Positions 26,501 through 38,921 of a stretch of 64,000 nucleotides of DNA are shown one piece after another. The translations under genes and the position numbers were made by a program. Source of the stretch: Polytrichum commune (lineage: Eukaryota; Streptophyta; Polytrichopsida; Polytrichales; Polytrichaceae); assembly GCA_950295325.1 (NCBI GenBank), contig OX485803.1:60403554-60467553 (forward strand). The letters run 5' to 3'. Numbering within the stretch: the stretch's first letter is position 1; each line of letters opens with the position of its first letter. A model generated the notes under the pieces. That model made no database searches. It was not told the origin of the DNA and saw nothing but the letters and a program-made list of their open reading frames with translations.

Positions 26501-27448
26501 CAGAGTGATGACGATCTTTGCTGCAAAGGCCGTTTTTGTCTGGAGAGGTAAGCACTCTTAAATGCATTGATGAAATTCTGCAGCATGGTTGAACATATAT
26601 GGCAGTGTAAAGCATCGAACCCATGAACAGCAGTTGTGAGACATGAGTGGATGTTTGCGGCCTATGTTGGTGGAGGATCATTTGTCCTGTAAGTGTGGCA
26701 AAAATGTCCATAGAATTGTAGGACCAAGGCTGGGCTGCAGAAACCAAAGAGTCGGCTGATGTGCCACCGCAATGCAGGAGCGGGCTGCGGGTAGAACACT
26801 GCGCATAACATCGCGGAGGGAACCGCATCCGGCGTTGATTTGTGAAAGAGTGGGCGGTGGAGATTGGAAACGCATTTCGACAATGGAGCGAAGCGCTTAC
26901 AATCGGTGCTCTACGGCACCATCCCCATGCACAAAGGTGAGAAAAACGCAATCCAATGGAAGACATCATGAAAAATAGCACACATTTTACAAACTTTTCA
27001 GTGACACATGACATTGCGATGTGCAGGGAAAAGGGACGGTCCGCGATGCAGCAACGGCCGCGACGGGGGCCACACACAGCCCTAGACCATCTCAAGCAAG
27101 CTCTCTGACCCATGTACATCAATTTATTGTGGGCTGCATTGTATATGCCAGAGGGTTTTGCGGTGTAGGACTATGGTCCATGTGTCCTTTGTCAAGTGCG
27201 GCTGATGTTGCTCGAACGGAATGTGACGTGAATGGTGTGTGCGCAAAGAGGCAGAGGCCCAGAAACGAGGAGATGGTGATCCCGCCACTCTTTTAAATGT
27301 TGCTCTGTGAACATACTTGAAGGCAGATACAAGGAAGCGAAGTGGAGCATAGCATTAACTGTAAAGTGTATTGACAATATAGAGCACGAGCTGCCTGCAA
27401 CACATGTGGCAACATATGGTATAAAGTATTGAATATGCGGTCGTGCAG
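23512..27448. other. GC-rich block upstream of the second TNP1-like gene, no gene recognised
   Basis: Composition and context suggest the 5' part of the same transposon as 27.4-30.1 kb. Many overlapping open frames occur on both strands (to 308 codons at 26196-27122 minus), but no domain is recognisable and no frame stands out over its shadows. Decayed 5' exons of the transposon gene could be hidden here. A 9-C run lies at 24722-24730. Confidence 0.4.
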
Positions 27449-30089
27449 GTAGCGACCACGAGTAGGGGAAGCAGTGGGCGGACCTTGCAGAGAGGAGGGG
27501 CAGTTGCGAGGAACCCGAGAGCGAATGTGGCGCCAAATGCACCGCAGAACTCAAACTCGAGGGCAGAAGCAAACCGTCCAAGAACAGGGGGGGCTGCGGA
27601 AATTCTAGCCCTACGAGAAGGGGAAGTACTCCCAGAAGGATACACATATGTCAGGCGCACCTACACACATGATGCGGGGACGCGTGTGCAGAAAGCCGCG
27701 ATACCATCAGCCACTGTGGACCTCACAACGCCTCCAGATGATGAAAGGGATGCGCCGGTGGAGGAAGTGGACACAACGAAGCGCATGGCAGCTGCGAAGA
27801 GGAATGTGACGAGGAACACGAACAAGCAAGTCAACGCTGCTTTTGCAAAGGAGATGAAGGAGTCATTGGCCGGGGGCAGGCCTCCGGCATTTAATGTACG
27901 TGAGGGTCAAACCCACTTGAAGGCACGTTGGCACTCGGCTGCGAAGGAGGTTCTCTACAATACACTTGATCTCAGCAAAGATGGATGGAAGGCATACTCA
28001 ACCTTCGACAAGGGGAAGATACACAAAGAACTAAACGAAAAATACAAATTTGACCCACCTCTGGATCCCAAACGCGTGGAGAAGTACTTGGCCGGACATT
28101 TGCGCAGCGCGAGGGCAGCATGGAAGGCACACTGGCTAAAATACGGAGACAATGATCGCCACCAAAATTGCCCAGAAGATTCGTGGGCGAAACTAATACA
28201 ATGGTGGCCAACTGAGGCATGCATGGAGGAAGCAGCGTCTATGGCTTCCAGGCGGTCGTTAGTGCAAAATGCCAGCAAAACAGGGCGGAAGGCGCTCGTA
28301 GAGAGAATGGACGAGGAGGTATGGAACATTGTATTGTTGCATGAATGCCCCATTTGTTGTTTATGTAGCTGCATTACCCTAAGACATGGAGCATTGACAG
28401 GGTTCATGGACTGTAAGTACTTTAATGTGGTGGGGGACAGATGGATATCATGTGCTCCCTCACAGAGGCAGGCATAGTATAGATTTGTGTGTTTGTTGTC
28501 ACATGGGGGGGGGAGAAGTGCACAGGAGCCATTGCAGGCAGCGGATGGCAGGGCAACAGCGGAGCATGAAGACGACAATTGCTCGTCATATGGCAGCATG
28601 GAGTCGGAGGAGGAGGGATTTTTGGAAATTCGACAGGAGCGGGGGTCGGATGCTCTTTTGGACCGGCTGGACAACATGAACCGCAGCATAGCGGGGTTTG
28701 ACGCGAAACAAAATGACATTGCGGACAAACTTGCCTCACTGGAGAAGGTGGTTCTGTCAATGCAGAAGGACCTGACGTGGGTGCGGGAGGATTTAGGGGT
28801 GGTGCATGAGGTCATGGAGAAGCTAGCGGACCATGTTTGCGAACTGAGCAAAACGAGGACAGAGGAAGACGGACAGGGTGATCGGAGGTCCCCAGAGGTT
28901 TCACCGTGGGGCACATGGAAAGAGGACGCACACATGAACGAGAGAGAGGAGGCTGGCATCACGACGCACACGGAAGAGCCAGTTCTACACCTCAGTGACT
29001 CCGAGCCAAGCCACATACGAGGAGGCCAGGAGGCAGCGTGCTCAATACGGGAGACGCAGGTGCAAGACATGTACTCAGGGATGCAAGCGAACACCACATC
29101 CTCAATGGATGACGGCAGGGAGGGCGGGTGGTACGAAAACAGGGAGACATCGCCGAGATTCTGCTCCCCACCCAGAAAGCAAACACGGAGGAGCACTGCA
29201 GAGCCGGCGGTGGATGAGGAGGTGTCGCAGGTGGATGCGACATTAGATGACACACAAGCCCAAACACAGGCACCAAGGCGTTTGATGTGGGCTGATTTTT
29301 GCGTATGCAGCGAAGGACATACCAGGGAATGCCCCTGCTGGGTGCGACGGAGAAGAAGGATGGGTGCAGTCAAAGCGTGTCCGAGACAGGTTGACGGACC
29401 ACGGAGGAGGATCTAAATCTACGTGGCTGGGCACGGAACAGTCCAGCCACGGCAACTTGAACCTGAACTGTTCGCCCGAAAAGGTATATGGAGGCGATGA
29501 AATGCGCAGGGGAGGTGGGAGGGTGTTTCACAGCATGGGAGGGCGGGAGGGCAGGGGGGGGGGGAGGGGTTCGGGACGAGGGTGTGGACGTGTGAGGCGA
29601 CCTCCGCCGGTACACCCACGGTACCTATCAACGGCAAGTGTTCTGAAAACCGGCCCTGACGTTCCCTCCACTACCACTTCTCCATATTATGCATGTGGAT
29701 GTGTCACCCTTTTTATTTGTTGTTGGTACGTTGAAGTTGACGTGCATGATATTCGATGGCCGCAGGAGCTTGTAAGAGTCGGAGCTCCATGTTGGGTGCT
29801 CCACCCGTCGAATGGAATAAGGCCCGTGGCAGAAGGCATTGCAGGGAAGGCACCACCCGTATGCAACACAAAGGCCAGCATAGCTCGGAGTTTGATAAGG
29901 GAATTATGCGAGGAGGGGCAGCAGATGGTTACTGTCACAAAGTTGCACAAGAAAAATACGGAACTCATGTTTCCGGAATAACACAACGGCTCAAAGTACC
30001 TAGACGACTATGTCACACCCCCAGCTTCCAGTGACACCAGCGTGAAGTGGGCCACGCGGTACTTGGCGGAGAAAGAGGACCAGGCTTGA
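27449..30089 (+). pseudogene. TNP1-like (Ptta/En/Spm-type) transposon gene, copy 2, premature stop
   Basis: Exon A, 27449-28318 (TCGTGCAG before, GAGGAG/GTATGG after), encodes a basic region with DGWKAYSTFDKGKIHKELNE and DSWAKLIQWW, resembling the plant Ptta/En/Spm 'Transposase_24' domain. Exon B starts at about 28526 or 28538 and stays open to 29416; it is acidic and holds a coiled coil (LLDRLDNMNRSIAGFDAKQN through VMEKLADHVCEL). Exon C, 29766-30089, matches the last exon of the 13-16 kb gene (APCWVLHPSNG). Its frame is interrupted by TAA at 29979-29981 and then continues in the same frame through KWATRYLAEKEDQA to a TGA. The break falls where the sister gene reads through (LLFPDDAHIG). The product would be a DNA-binding accessory transposon protein; the copy is probably dead or loses its last 36 codons. 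Confidence 0.6.
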
Positions 30090-32083
30090 GAGAGAATGGA
30101 GTGGCAGGCTGGAAGCGATTGGCAATTGTGGTGGGGGGAGCCCAATGCGCATGGAAGGACCTGGTGGATGTATTGGTCAGTTGATGATATTGTATGGCAC
30201 ATTGGGGAGTACATTCATGGCTTCCCAGAGGAGGTTGGTGATGGGGGTTTTTGGGGCAATGCGAAAAATCTGAAATGGCCCCAGCATACTGATGCGATAC
30301 GGATTTTTGCAATGTGTGTGTGGCACACTAAGGGTGGGTTCCGAAGGAAGCCCTATAGTGACATATTTTTTGCTACGCAGTAGAGGGGCGTTCGTTGTGG
30401 CATGGAGCACCATCAGTGCGCCCAACACTAGCGTGTGAGGGGCACATTTTCAGAGCAGGATACCCCAATCACAAAGAACATTCACTGTATTTTGCATGAC
30501 AATGTATATATGGCCTGTTATAAGATGTCCTTGTTGCCCTGAATATATGAATGTCTTTGGTCGAGGCAAGAAAGCACGGTGCGTGCCCAAATGGCCCACC
30601 AAATCTAGAGTAATGTGTTGCATACGGCATTCGCAGCGGACCCAAAAACTGTTGTTTTGAATTAAAAAATCAGACAACCGAAATACAAAGAAGACGGTTC
30701 TGATAACGAAAAATACGTCCCTCAATACTGCATACGCCCATGACCGCTGATGAAACTAAATACGTGTACTACGTGGAATACGTACGGTGACCCCACGCCC
30801 GACATGCAGTGCTTGTGTGTCCTTATCCCCCCCGCCCATCAATTCCCACAGTCATCGGCGCATTAAGTGTTCCCAATGAATGCGGGAGGTCAAGGTTAAT
30901 TAATGCCCATAAACTCGACACCCTTTCCACACATCGCAGTAGCCAAAATGAGGACATGCGTTTGACAGGTGTTTTGCAACAAATAGCACAGGTCCAGGAT
31001 GACAGTAAACTAACACAGCTGTAGGCCAGCAGCCCAGACTTCCACATGTGTGGAGGTCGCCAAACACTGTCAGAACACTGTCCTTTTCGTGTTCAAAAGA
31101 ACCCTAGTTCCTTCTAGTGTTGCTCTTGCTGCCTCAAACATTAAGTAGTGCCAAATTTAAGCCTCGCCAACCACTATGTCCTTTATTTACTCCACGTGCT
31201 ACATATGAAGTGACGGAGATCATTGGGGCTAAACAATTCTACCCGAAATTGCTCATATTCAAAGTCAAACTTTTGGAGATTATACACATAAACAATGCTC
31301 TAGAAGTTTCATGTGGATATTACTAGGTCAAGAGCAACATAAACCTACACGAATCCTTGAAGTACTCGAATGGCATGCCAAATATGGCCATCGTGTCGAA
31401 CCCTACACGAAAGTTATCACTATCAAGAACGAGTGCCTCTAGACATGAATCAATTCAATGTCTAGAGTTATCCCCTTTAACACAAACCCAACAAATATGT
31501 ATCACGTGTCCCACAAAGTTCTCGAACTATTTTTCTCAATTTTATCCTCACCTTGCCCAAGGATCAACCATGGTTGTGAAGGAAGTGGATTCATATTTCT
31601 TTTTATGAATACAAGATTTTTTAAGAAAAATTTAGAGCATTTTGATTTTTCATATGATGTATTTTATTTAAACTATGAAAATTGATATCCAACATGCTCA
31701 TAATATTATTTCCCAATTCATCGGATGCTAAACTTGATGGTACCAGTAATTTCTTCATTGTTCATTTCTGAAAGAAAAAGAAACGTAGTCTTTAAAATTG
31801 TCTATACACAATATTGATTGTGCTATATAATTGTCCAATTCTCCTTAAAATTACACACTTATGTGAAAGTGAAAAACAATGCACTGAAATCTACCTAGAG
31901 TCCTCCTCGTGCTGACTGTGTATGTAGAGAATTTGAATTCGCAACAACTACCAAAGGGGAATTAAAAAAACCTAATCCTAATGGATTTAAAATCGATTTG
32001 CATGAATTAAACCTCTGTAGAGTAATTCAAATTTCAAATATCCCAAATTAGAGGTTAAATTTGTGAAAAATCCATGAGTTTAC
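30090..32083. other. Transition from GC-rich transposon to AT-rich spacer, no gene recognised
   Basis: A 95-codon frame at 30096-30383 is Trp-rich (WWGEPNAHGRTWWMYWSVDD) and may be leftover 3' transposon sequence, but I know no matching family. After about 31.1 kb the sequence is AT-rich with only short frames. Confidence 0.4.
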
Positions 32084-32412
32084 ACTACACTAAAAAGGAT
32101 ATTTAGTGTTCGATGATAATTAATGTTGTTACCACCCTACCCTACTTAACACTGATTTTCAATTTCTTGAAAAATAGTGTTGAACATAAAATGTGCCACT
32201 ACCTCCCTTGCTGCCACCTCCCTTCCTATGAAACATGAATTTCATATCCTTACTAACACTGAATTCAAACATATAACTTCCACATATTACCATAGTTGAT
32301 ATTTAGTGTTTGAGTTTACATTTAATGTTACTTACTTTCATAAGGTTGTTGACATTTAGTGTATGCGTTCGTATTTAGTGTATCAAACACCAACTATCCT
32401 TTTTAGTGTAGT
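32084..32412. mobile_element. MITE with CACTA-like terminal inverted repeats
   Basis: The ends are inverted copies: ACTACACTAAAAAGGATA at 32084 and its complement TATCCTTTTTAGTGTAGT ending at 32412 (one mismatch). The 329-bp body has no coding capacity and is rich in TTTAGTGT motifs in both orientations. The TIR contains CACTA, suggesting mobilisation by a CACTA transposase. Clear target duplications are not visible because the flanks are themselves palindromic. A truncated relative lies at 40213. Confidence 0.8.
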
Positions 32413-32822
32413 AATCAACGTTTTCACCCTCCCCACCCCCTTCATAGATGTAGTGAGCATCCCACTTGTATGTAGAGGTCCAATGATCATAAAACCCCTC
32501 TTGTCCTTGGAAGGTTAGCAACAATGAGAAGAATTTACGTTCAAGTACAATTAAATTGGGAAGGCAAACTATTTGAACCCGAATGCATTCATCACATAAA
32601 CCCCCAATAGTACTTGTGGTTGTACCATGAAATAATGTGACCACTCTTTGGACCACAAAGTCAACGAATGGGAATTTAAAGGCTGCCACACCTTTTGAGT
32701 TAGCATGGGCCATGCACCTATTCACGTGGTGAATGTTTTTGAATGATATCCCAAGCCCACGATCATGTCTTGAATTAACTATTCATTTCCCGTGTTTCAT
32801 CGCCTCATTCTCTACATTTATT

Positions 32823-33097
32823 CTCTAGATTTGTCTAGAGTATTGTAGAAGAAACATTTCATGTCGTGCGTGCATGCCCGGTATAGTACGATTCCATATG
32901 GAATTTGATTTACTTGTTCTTCTGATGAAAGGAGGCATGTTTGCATGGCATCTGTGGATGAAAAAACAATCATACAAAATGAGAAAGTAAAAGAAAGAAA
33001 GAGACGCGAAGGGTTGACATGTGTGGGTGAAAACATAAATAAAACGAAGAAGCGGGGAAGATGTGGATGTCAAACATAACTCTAGACAAATCTAGAG
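32823..33097. repeat. Foldback element with exact 18-bp inverted ends
   Basis: CTCTAGATTTGTCTAGAG at 32823-32840 is the exact reverse complement of CTCTAGACAAATCTAGAG at 33080-33097. The interior of about 240 bp is non-coding. The left arm is itself nearly palindromic around TCTAGA. A diverged copy of the right end (CTTTAGATCAATCTAGAG) recurs near 33563. Confidence 0.7.
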
Positions 33098-33610
33098 CTC
33101 CCTTCACCGGTCACATGGTTCTAGTCTAGAGTGGTGTCAAAGGAAAATCTCATGCCCTTCATGAGTGGTGCAGTACAATTTTAAAATATAATTATTAAAA
33201 TCATCATTTTATTTTAAACTAATCAATGAAAGGAAGGCAATTTTGCATGGAATTTATGGATTTGAAAACAATCATACAACACAATTCAAACGAGTAAAAA
33301 GTGAACAGAGTAAAAAGGAAAAAGAGAATAAGACATGAAGGCTTGACATGTATCTTATGCCATGCATGCACAATACATTACAATACGATTCCACATATAA
33401 ATTAAGTTACTTTTATTTTTATGAGAAGGAATTGATGAAAGGGTGGCATTTTTGTATGAATTTTGCAAAATGAAAAAAAATTTATAATACATGAAGAGAA
33501 GAATACACAAAGGCTTGACATGCATGGGTTTCACGTGAGGAAGACGTGGCTATCAAACATAACTTTAGATCAATCTAGAGATCCCTTCCTCGGCCAGTAA
33601 GTTCTAGTAA
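32862..33610. repeat. Tandem array of about 220-280-bp units, three diverged copies
   Basis: Recurrent landmarks are TACGATTCCA (twice), ATGAAAGG before a GCAT-rich block, GAAAACAATCATACAA, GGCTTGACATG or GGTTGACATG (three times) and TCAAACATAACT before TCTAGA (twice). Copies overlap the foldback element at the left. No coding potential is seen. Confidence 0.6.
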
Positions 33611-34193
33611 CATTGTTGTAGAATATACCTTCACCAATAAGAATATGCATCTAACTAGTTAATTTTGAAATTCACGATGCTTCCAATCATCAACTGAAAT
33701 ATCCAATTAAATATATTATCTTGAGGCCATCTTGTTCAACAACGGAGTGATTTCCTTAGACTATGAAGAATCTAAGGATTTGTGTGACGTAAATATTGTT
33801 TACCGATTGTGGTTGAGTTGGGTTTCACTAGGAAAGGAAAAGGATTAGTAAACATCCTCTTTAACAATGTTGTGATGTTATTTGGTGCAACAAAAATGGA
33901 ATTATCCTATTTTTATTTTTATTTTTTAAAATATTGAATTCCAATACCTTAAATTCACGTATACTTCATTTGGTTTGGTGGTCAAGGGTTGTGGTTGCCA
34001 CCAAAGGCTAGTGACTAGGTATAGTTTGATTGCCCGAACTAGGCTAATGTTAACCCTTAACTTCTTGTAGCGATACGTTGTGATTTCATAAAATTGTCTA
34101 AAAAAGGTAAGCTTTCTAGAACTCGATTTGTATTGTACTTAAAAAGAAAAGTTATTCCTAATAGACACTCGGGGCCTTGAGATGTTATTTTAA
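33611..34193. other. AT-rich spacer
   Basis: No gene or element was identified between the tandem array and the MITE that starts at 34194. Confidence 0.5.
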
Positions 34194-34690
34194 GGGTTGC
34201 TTCAAACTATGGCCGAAGGTTGAGAGGCTGTCGATTTTCACCAATCAGATTGCAAGAAACCAATAATTTGGCCTCTCGACCCTTCATACTAGAGGCCAAA
34301 GGCCAAAGGCCATCGTAATTTAAAATGTCTACATGGTAATATCTTTTGACCAAGACGATGGACTCTCGAAGGAAGTTTGGGTCGGACATGAATAGAAACC
34401 CAAACTATGGTCGAGAGGCTGTCGATTTTTTTTCATTAATTTTTTTAAAAAAACTAACAAGATCTTGGCCGTTAGATTGGAGGAGTTGTTTTGAACAGGG
34501 GATAAGTGGGATGCTCCTTCTTCCTTTGGACTTTGACCTCGGCCTTTGGAAGCTTCACACTATGCTCGGCCGAAGGCTCCAATTCCTATATTTCATTGGC
34601 TATTTTCAACCCATTTCTTTGGACTCAACAAAGTCTGGCCATTCAATCCCATGGCCTCTCGACTTGGACGGCCATAGTGTGAAGTGGCCC
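34194..34690. mobile_element. PIF/Harbinger-like MITE (element E), 497 bp
   Basis: The left end GGGTTGCTTCAAACTATGGC and the right end GCCATAGTGTGAAGTGGCCC are imperfect inverted repeats. They are flanked by TAA on both sides (34191-34193 and 34691-34693), the three-base target duplication typical of PIF/Harbinger insertions. The motif GAGAGGCTGTCGATTTT occurs twice inside the element, and a Harbinger-like internal copy (CACACTATGCTCGGCCGAAG) lies near 34556. There is no transposase. Confidence 0.75.
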
Positions 34691-36016
34691 TAAAAAGGTC
34701 TCACCAACCTTTGATGAGAGTTTATGAATAAACTAAACAATGTGGGAGCTTGGAGATATGTCAAAGTGGAAATAATGGTCAAAACATGTTTTTAAAAATG
34801 ATGGTTTTCATCTCAACCAACGGGGGATAATATGGAAACATACCATAAAGCTCTTATAATTTTCCAAAGCAAATCGGTTTTTGGATAAGACTATTGGTCT
34901 GTGTAAAAATGTATTTATACATATCTATTTTCCGTTTCAATCAATCGGGCTCAAAATACACTAACTATATGATATAATGTGGGTCACACTATTGATCATC
35001 AATCCACAATAGTGAATATTAGACAAATTATCGTGCTCTACATAGTTTTTTTTCTCCTAGTATTGCCTTTTCTTGGTAATATTTGTTAGTATAGGCCCTC
35101 TCATTACCACAAATGTAGATAAATTTGGGTCAACAAATAATGGCAAGTGGCATAGTTAATATGGCAAGTGATGAAGACAATAGGCTTCAATGATTTGTAA
35201 CAAAATGACATGTGCATTTTAAAGAGTTCAAATATTAGTGTGATGCATGGTAAATCTATGGCACATTAACTCTAATGGTGACACCAAATTAGAAATATTC
35301 CTAGTGTAACTATCAAGCCTCCACATACATTGGTTATCTCTCCAATGGGAAGACAACACTTGGTTAGCCAATATCATAGAGTGAACAAACCTTGGTTGTC
35401 TAAATTACACTTAGTTTAAGATCGGAGTTACTTTAGTCTTCCCCTTACAATCCTTGTCATAAATCACAATAGAGAGAGAGAGAGTCTCATCCATCCATCA
35501 TTAAAACTCGACCCCTTATAGGTCCGTGGTCGTAACATTCTCAAATGACTCAACTTGGACTAACACAAATTCGTTGTCTTTAAAGTTAATTCTGGTGTCA
35601 AATAAACCAACAATAGTAACATATGGGTGACATATTATTAAAATACCCAAGTGCCATGTATTTGAGAGATATTGAGCTACATGCTCCAAATTACATAATC
35701 ATTTAAAGTTCAATAGTCAACATATTTGAGGAGACCTATATGACCATTTCATGAGCAAGATAACTTTCATTTTGATAATGACTATATGAGGTCCAAATAT
35801 TCAAAAGGAAAGTGACAATAGCCTTGATATGGATTTGCTAACCATGTTGTGCTAATCATGTGGTTTATTTCCTAGGAGAAGTATACTAGCTGATATAGTA
35901 TGCAGCCCGGAGGTTATTTGAGTTGATTTGACACCGGATTAGTTCTAAAGACCCCAAATTAGTCTACTCGAGATCGTTTGAGATGAATAAGCAACAAACT
36001 TATATGGGGTCAAGTC
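34691..36016. other. AT-rich spacer with a short GA microsatellite
   Basis: No gene was recognised. An (AG)n tract lies at about 35469-35483, followed by CTCATCCATCCAT, a motif shared with the inverted repeat at 36.0 kb. Confidence 0.5.
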
Positions 36017-36209
36017 TTTTATGTTGGATGGATGAGAGGTATGCTCGTATACAATAATTCCCTCTCTCCAATAGACTATGGGCAACATTATTGGTGAAAC
36101 CGCATCAAGTTGAGACTTCAATTTTGAACCACTGTGACAAATCTAACAAAAAAATGAGAGAGAGAAAATTATTGTATACAAGCGTACCTCTCATTCATCC
36201 AACATAAAA
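36017..36209. repeat. Inverted repeat with about 52-bp arms
   Basis: Left arm 36017-36068 and right arm 36156-36209 are near-complementary around GGATGGATGAGAGGT, CGTATACAATAATT and CCCTCTCTC. A further left-arm-like copy occurs at 36345-36396, with weaker matches near 45205-45235 and 45358-45395. This appears to be a dispersed MITE-like family. Confidence 0.75.
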
Positions 36210-36511
36210 ACTCTAAATAATACATAGTCAAGATGTTTCCTTTTTAAAGTTCATTTAACATTGAAATTCATTTCAAAAAACCCCGAATTAGTGTATTTAA
36301 GGTCACTTGAGATGAAACAACAACATAACTATAAAGGATTTTTTTTTACGATGGATTGATGCGAGGTACGCTTGTATACAAAAATTCCCTCTCTTATAAA
36401 AGGTAAAGTGATATCGGTAAGTCACCACCCGTTCGGTTGGTGACTACTCATTAGTACTTGGAGCTGGTAAGAATGTGGTTAAGTGCACATGATGATATAT
36501 ACTTGGCTTTA

Positions 36512-37017
36512 GGGCCACTTCAAACACGAGACTGAGAGCCCGTGACCATTTCTCTTCAAGCACTCTCATTGGTGGGAAAGGCGGAGCCGGTCCAAGTTCG
36601 CTTCACAGTACGCTTGAGGGACCAACGGAGTATGTACATGCAAGATGGATGCAAAATCAACATGGATTCCTACATGGCATCAAATGAATCATGTTTCATG
36701 GTCACTTGGATTGATTTTTTTAAAAAAAACCACTTCTTGGAAGTAGAGCTAACATAAAACCGGGAGGCCATGGCACTCGGAACACTCACAACCATTGGTT
36801 TATTGTATTTTATCATGTGTGAGGACCCCACCTGAATAGAAAATCGTTGAAATAGAATTTGATTAAGAGCATGGTCACATGTGACTTCACACCACACTTG
36901 AGGGCCTGTGATCACACTACGTGATTTTGGAAGTGTCTTGGGATGACCTTTGGACACCTTCTTTTGGGCTCTCACAAATTCATGGTCATGGCTCTTGGAT
37001 CGTGTGTGAAGTGGCCC
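36512..37017. mobile_element. PIF/Harbinger-like MITE (element C), 506 bp
   Basis: Left end GGGCCACTTCAAACACGAG and right end CGTGTGTGAAGTGGCCC form inverted repeats extending inward through the GTGACCAT / ATGGTCATGG region. TTA occurs on both sides (36509-36511 and 37018-37020). It has no coding capacity and is non-autonomous. It shares its terminal pattern with the elements at 34.2, 38.9 and 46.1 kb. Confidence 0.85.
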
Positions 37018-37067
37018 TTATTCCGCTTTGCCAACACAAGGGGACCTAACACTGTATAGATAGGTAA

Positions 37068-37609
37068 GGGTGAGTTTCCATGTAGGCCGCTCGCCCACTA
37101 GATTATAGAAAAGAGTGGTTCGGAGGTGTTCGCATGTACTTAAGCACAAGTTGCTATCTGACCACATTTTGGCAGTTCGCTAGAATGTGGAGGGCCATGG
37201 ACATGGGCCGCTAGACTTCCGTGCACCCACTAAAAAAACTCTAACCTACAAGTGTTGGTCACCGAAGATTTTTAAGACCGAGTTTAGAAGCAAAAGGAGC
37301 TTTTAACTCGGAGGAGGAGGTTACCAGATGGACACGGACCATTGGAACTCCATGCGCCCACTAAAGATTCTCTAACCTACAAGTGTTGGTCACTGAAGAT
37401 TTTAAAGACCAAGTTTAAAAGCAGAAGGAGGTTTTAACTTGGAGAAGGAGGTTAGCAAATGGACCCGGATTTGAGAAGAAGGGAGCAGCTAGTTGACACA
37501 TACGAACCGTACCCCACTAGACTCCCTCTACATTTGGGCAAGTTTGTCCTTATTCACACTAAAATCTAGTAGGTGAGCAACGTACATGGAAACTCACACT
37601 AAGCAACCC
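37068..37609. mobile_element. Harbinger-like inverted-repeat element (element G), 542 bp
   Basis: Left GTGAGTTTCCATGTAGGCCG and right complementary sequence (from 37575 to 37609) are inverted, continuing into CTCGCCCACTAGATT / AATCTAGTAGGTGAG. The right end carries an extra TTGCTTAGTGT-type block before its GGG terminus, so the left end is shortened. Flanks are TAA on the left and TTA on the right, not an exact duplication. It sits 50 bp from element C and contains an internal tandem duplication. Confidence 0.65.
37196..37457. repeat. Tandem duplication, 131-bp period, two copies
   Basis: Two copies share CCCACTAAA, CTCTAACCTACAAGTGTTGG, GAAGATTTT and GGAGGTTA landmarks with a 131-bp offset. 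The duplication lies inside element G, so it may have formed within the transposon. No open frame is present. Confidence 0.8.
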
Positions 37610-38921
37610 TTAAAGGTTTGAGAGGGTCTCAAGCCACGTCTCAAGCGGGCTTCATTTGGAGCAGTTAAAGTTATGTACACCTTCATAATTTTAGTTGAAC
37701 GTGTCAAAAGTAAGTCTATCTAAAAATTATCTCATTCATCAAAATCATGATTATAACTGGAGTAAGTATATGTGTTTGTGAATTGATTTATAGGGAGATT
37801 TGAGCTTGTAACCCATATTCAGATACACACCACATGTATCTAATTGCAACTCTCCCATATGATTTGATTTGGATTTCCTCATTTGAATACTGTGTGCTAG
37901 ACTTGGTCTCAGTACCATAGATTGAATAATAACATTTCGATATTTGTTGGGGGTTTATACAAATCTTGGTTTTTTATGGGTAAACTCATGTATTGTACAT
38001 TGACTCTCCAAAGTGAGTCAATGACTCTCTATATCAAATTTTACACACAATGTCATGCAAATGAAAATTAAGAACATATAACTTGTCACTTATGTAAGTT
38101 AATAGGCATAGTATGATGTAGGTTGAGTGATACACAACAATTTTGTCACTTCACGTGTGCTACACTCATGATGCAATAGGGCTATAACACTCAATTTCTT
38201 CCCCTCTGGTATTGCTCTCATGGGCAAAGAAAACCTTCACAACTGTAAGAGAATATGTCCTAAGAGACCACACTATTATTTAGGAGTGAGAGGAAGAACT
38301 ATAGGCAACGTTGTGAACTTATTCTTATAATTGAAGGTGAGTGATGAAAACAATTCCAAAACTTAGTCAATAAACCTAAGTTCATTCGAAATGCAATCTT
38401 TTTATTGTTGTTATAGTTTTTAAGTTAAAATTTATAAGGATGATAGCCATCTTGGTTGCGCATATGACCCAATTTATGGTTTGGCAAAAAGATCAATACT
38501 CTTTCATATATGGCTTCCCGAAATTTGTTGTTTTGCTAATCGACTCAGTTTTGAGAGTCAATGCATCTTCTAACTCATCTCTAACATAAAAATTTCTAAA
38601 GTAGTCAACATTCATTTATGTATTTATTTCCTCATGGCATTTGAATCTCGTGAAATATGTACATGCCATCCAATTTAGGTGAACATATTGTATGCAAAAA
38701 AAAAATTGGTTCTTTCTTTTAGCAAATTTGTGACAATAACTACATTGTACATCCACATTTGCATGGCCCATACTCGTCAACGTTGACTCATGTGCTTAAA
38801 TAATCTTGTGGTCACTAAGTAGAACCATAGAAGGATTATTGGGACACTTGCTACTACTCCATGGCATGTCATGGATACCATTATAACCAACACCGCATCT
38901 TGATTTTTGACACCACACTAA

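Noticed and set aside
26196-27122. Minus-strand open frame of 308 codons
   Set aside because: No recognisable domain, overlapped by frames in all other phases, and Cys/His/Ser-rich composition typical of chance frames.
27955-29373. Long minus-strand open frame (472 codons)
   Set aside because: It is antisense to the TNP1-like exons, is Ser/Cys-rich without domains, and spans the intron of the plus-strand gene. It is a shadow in GC-rich coding DNA.
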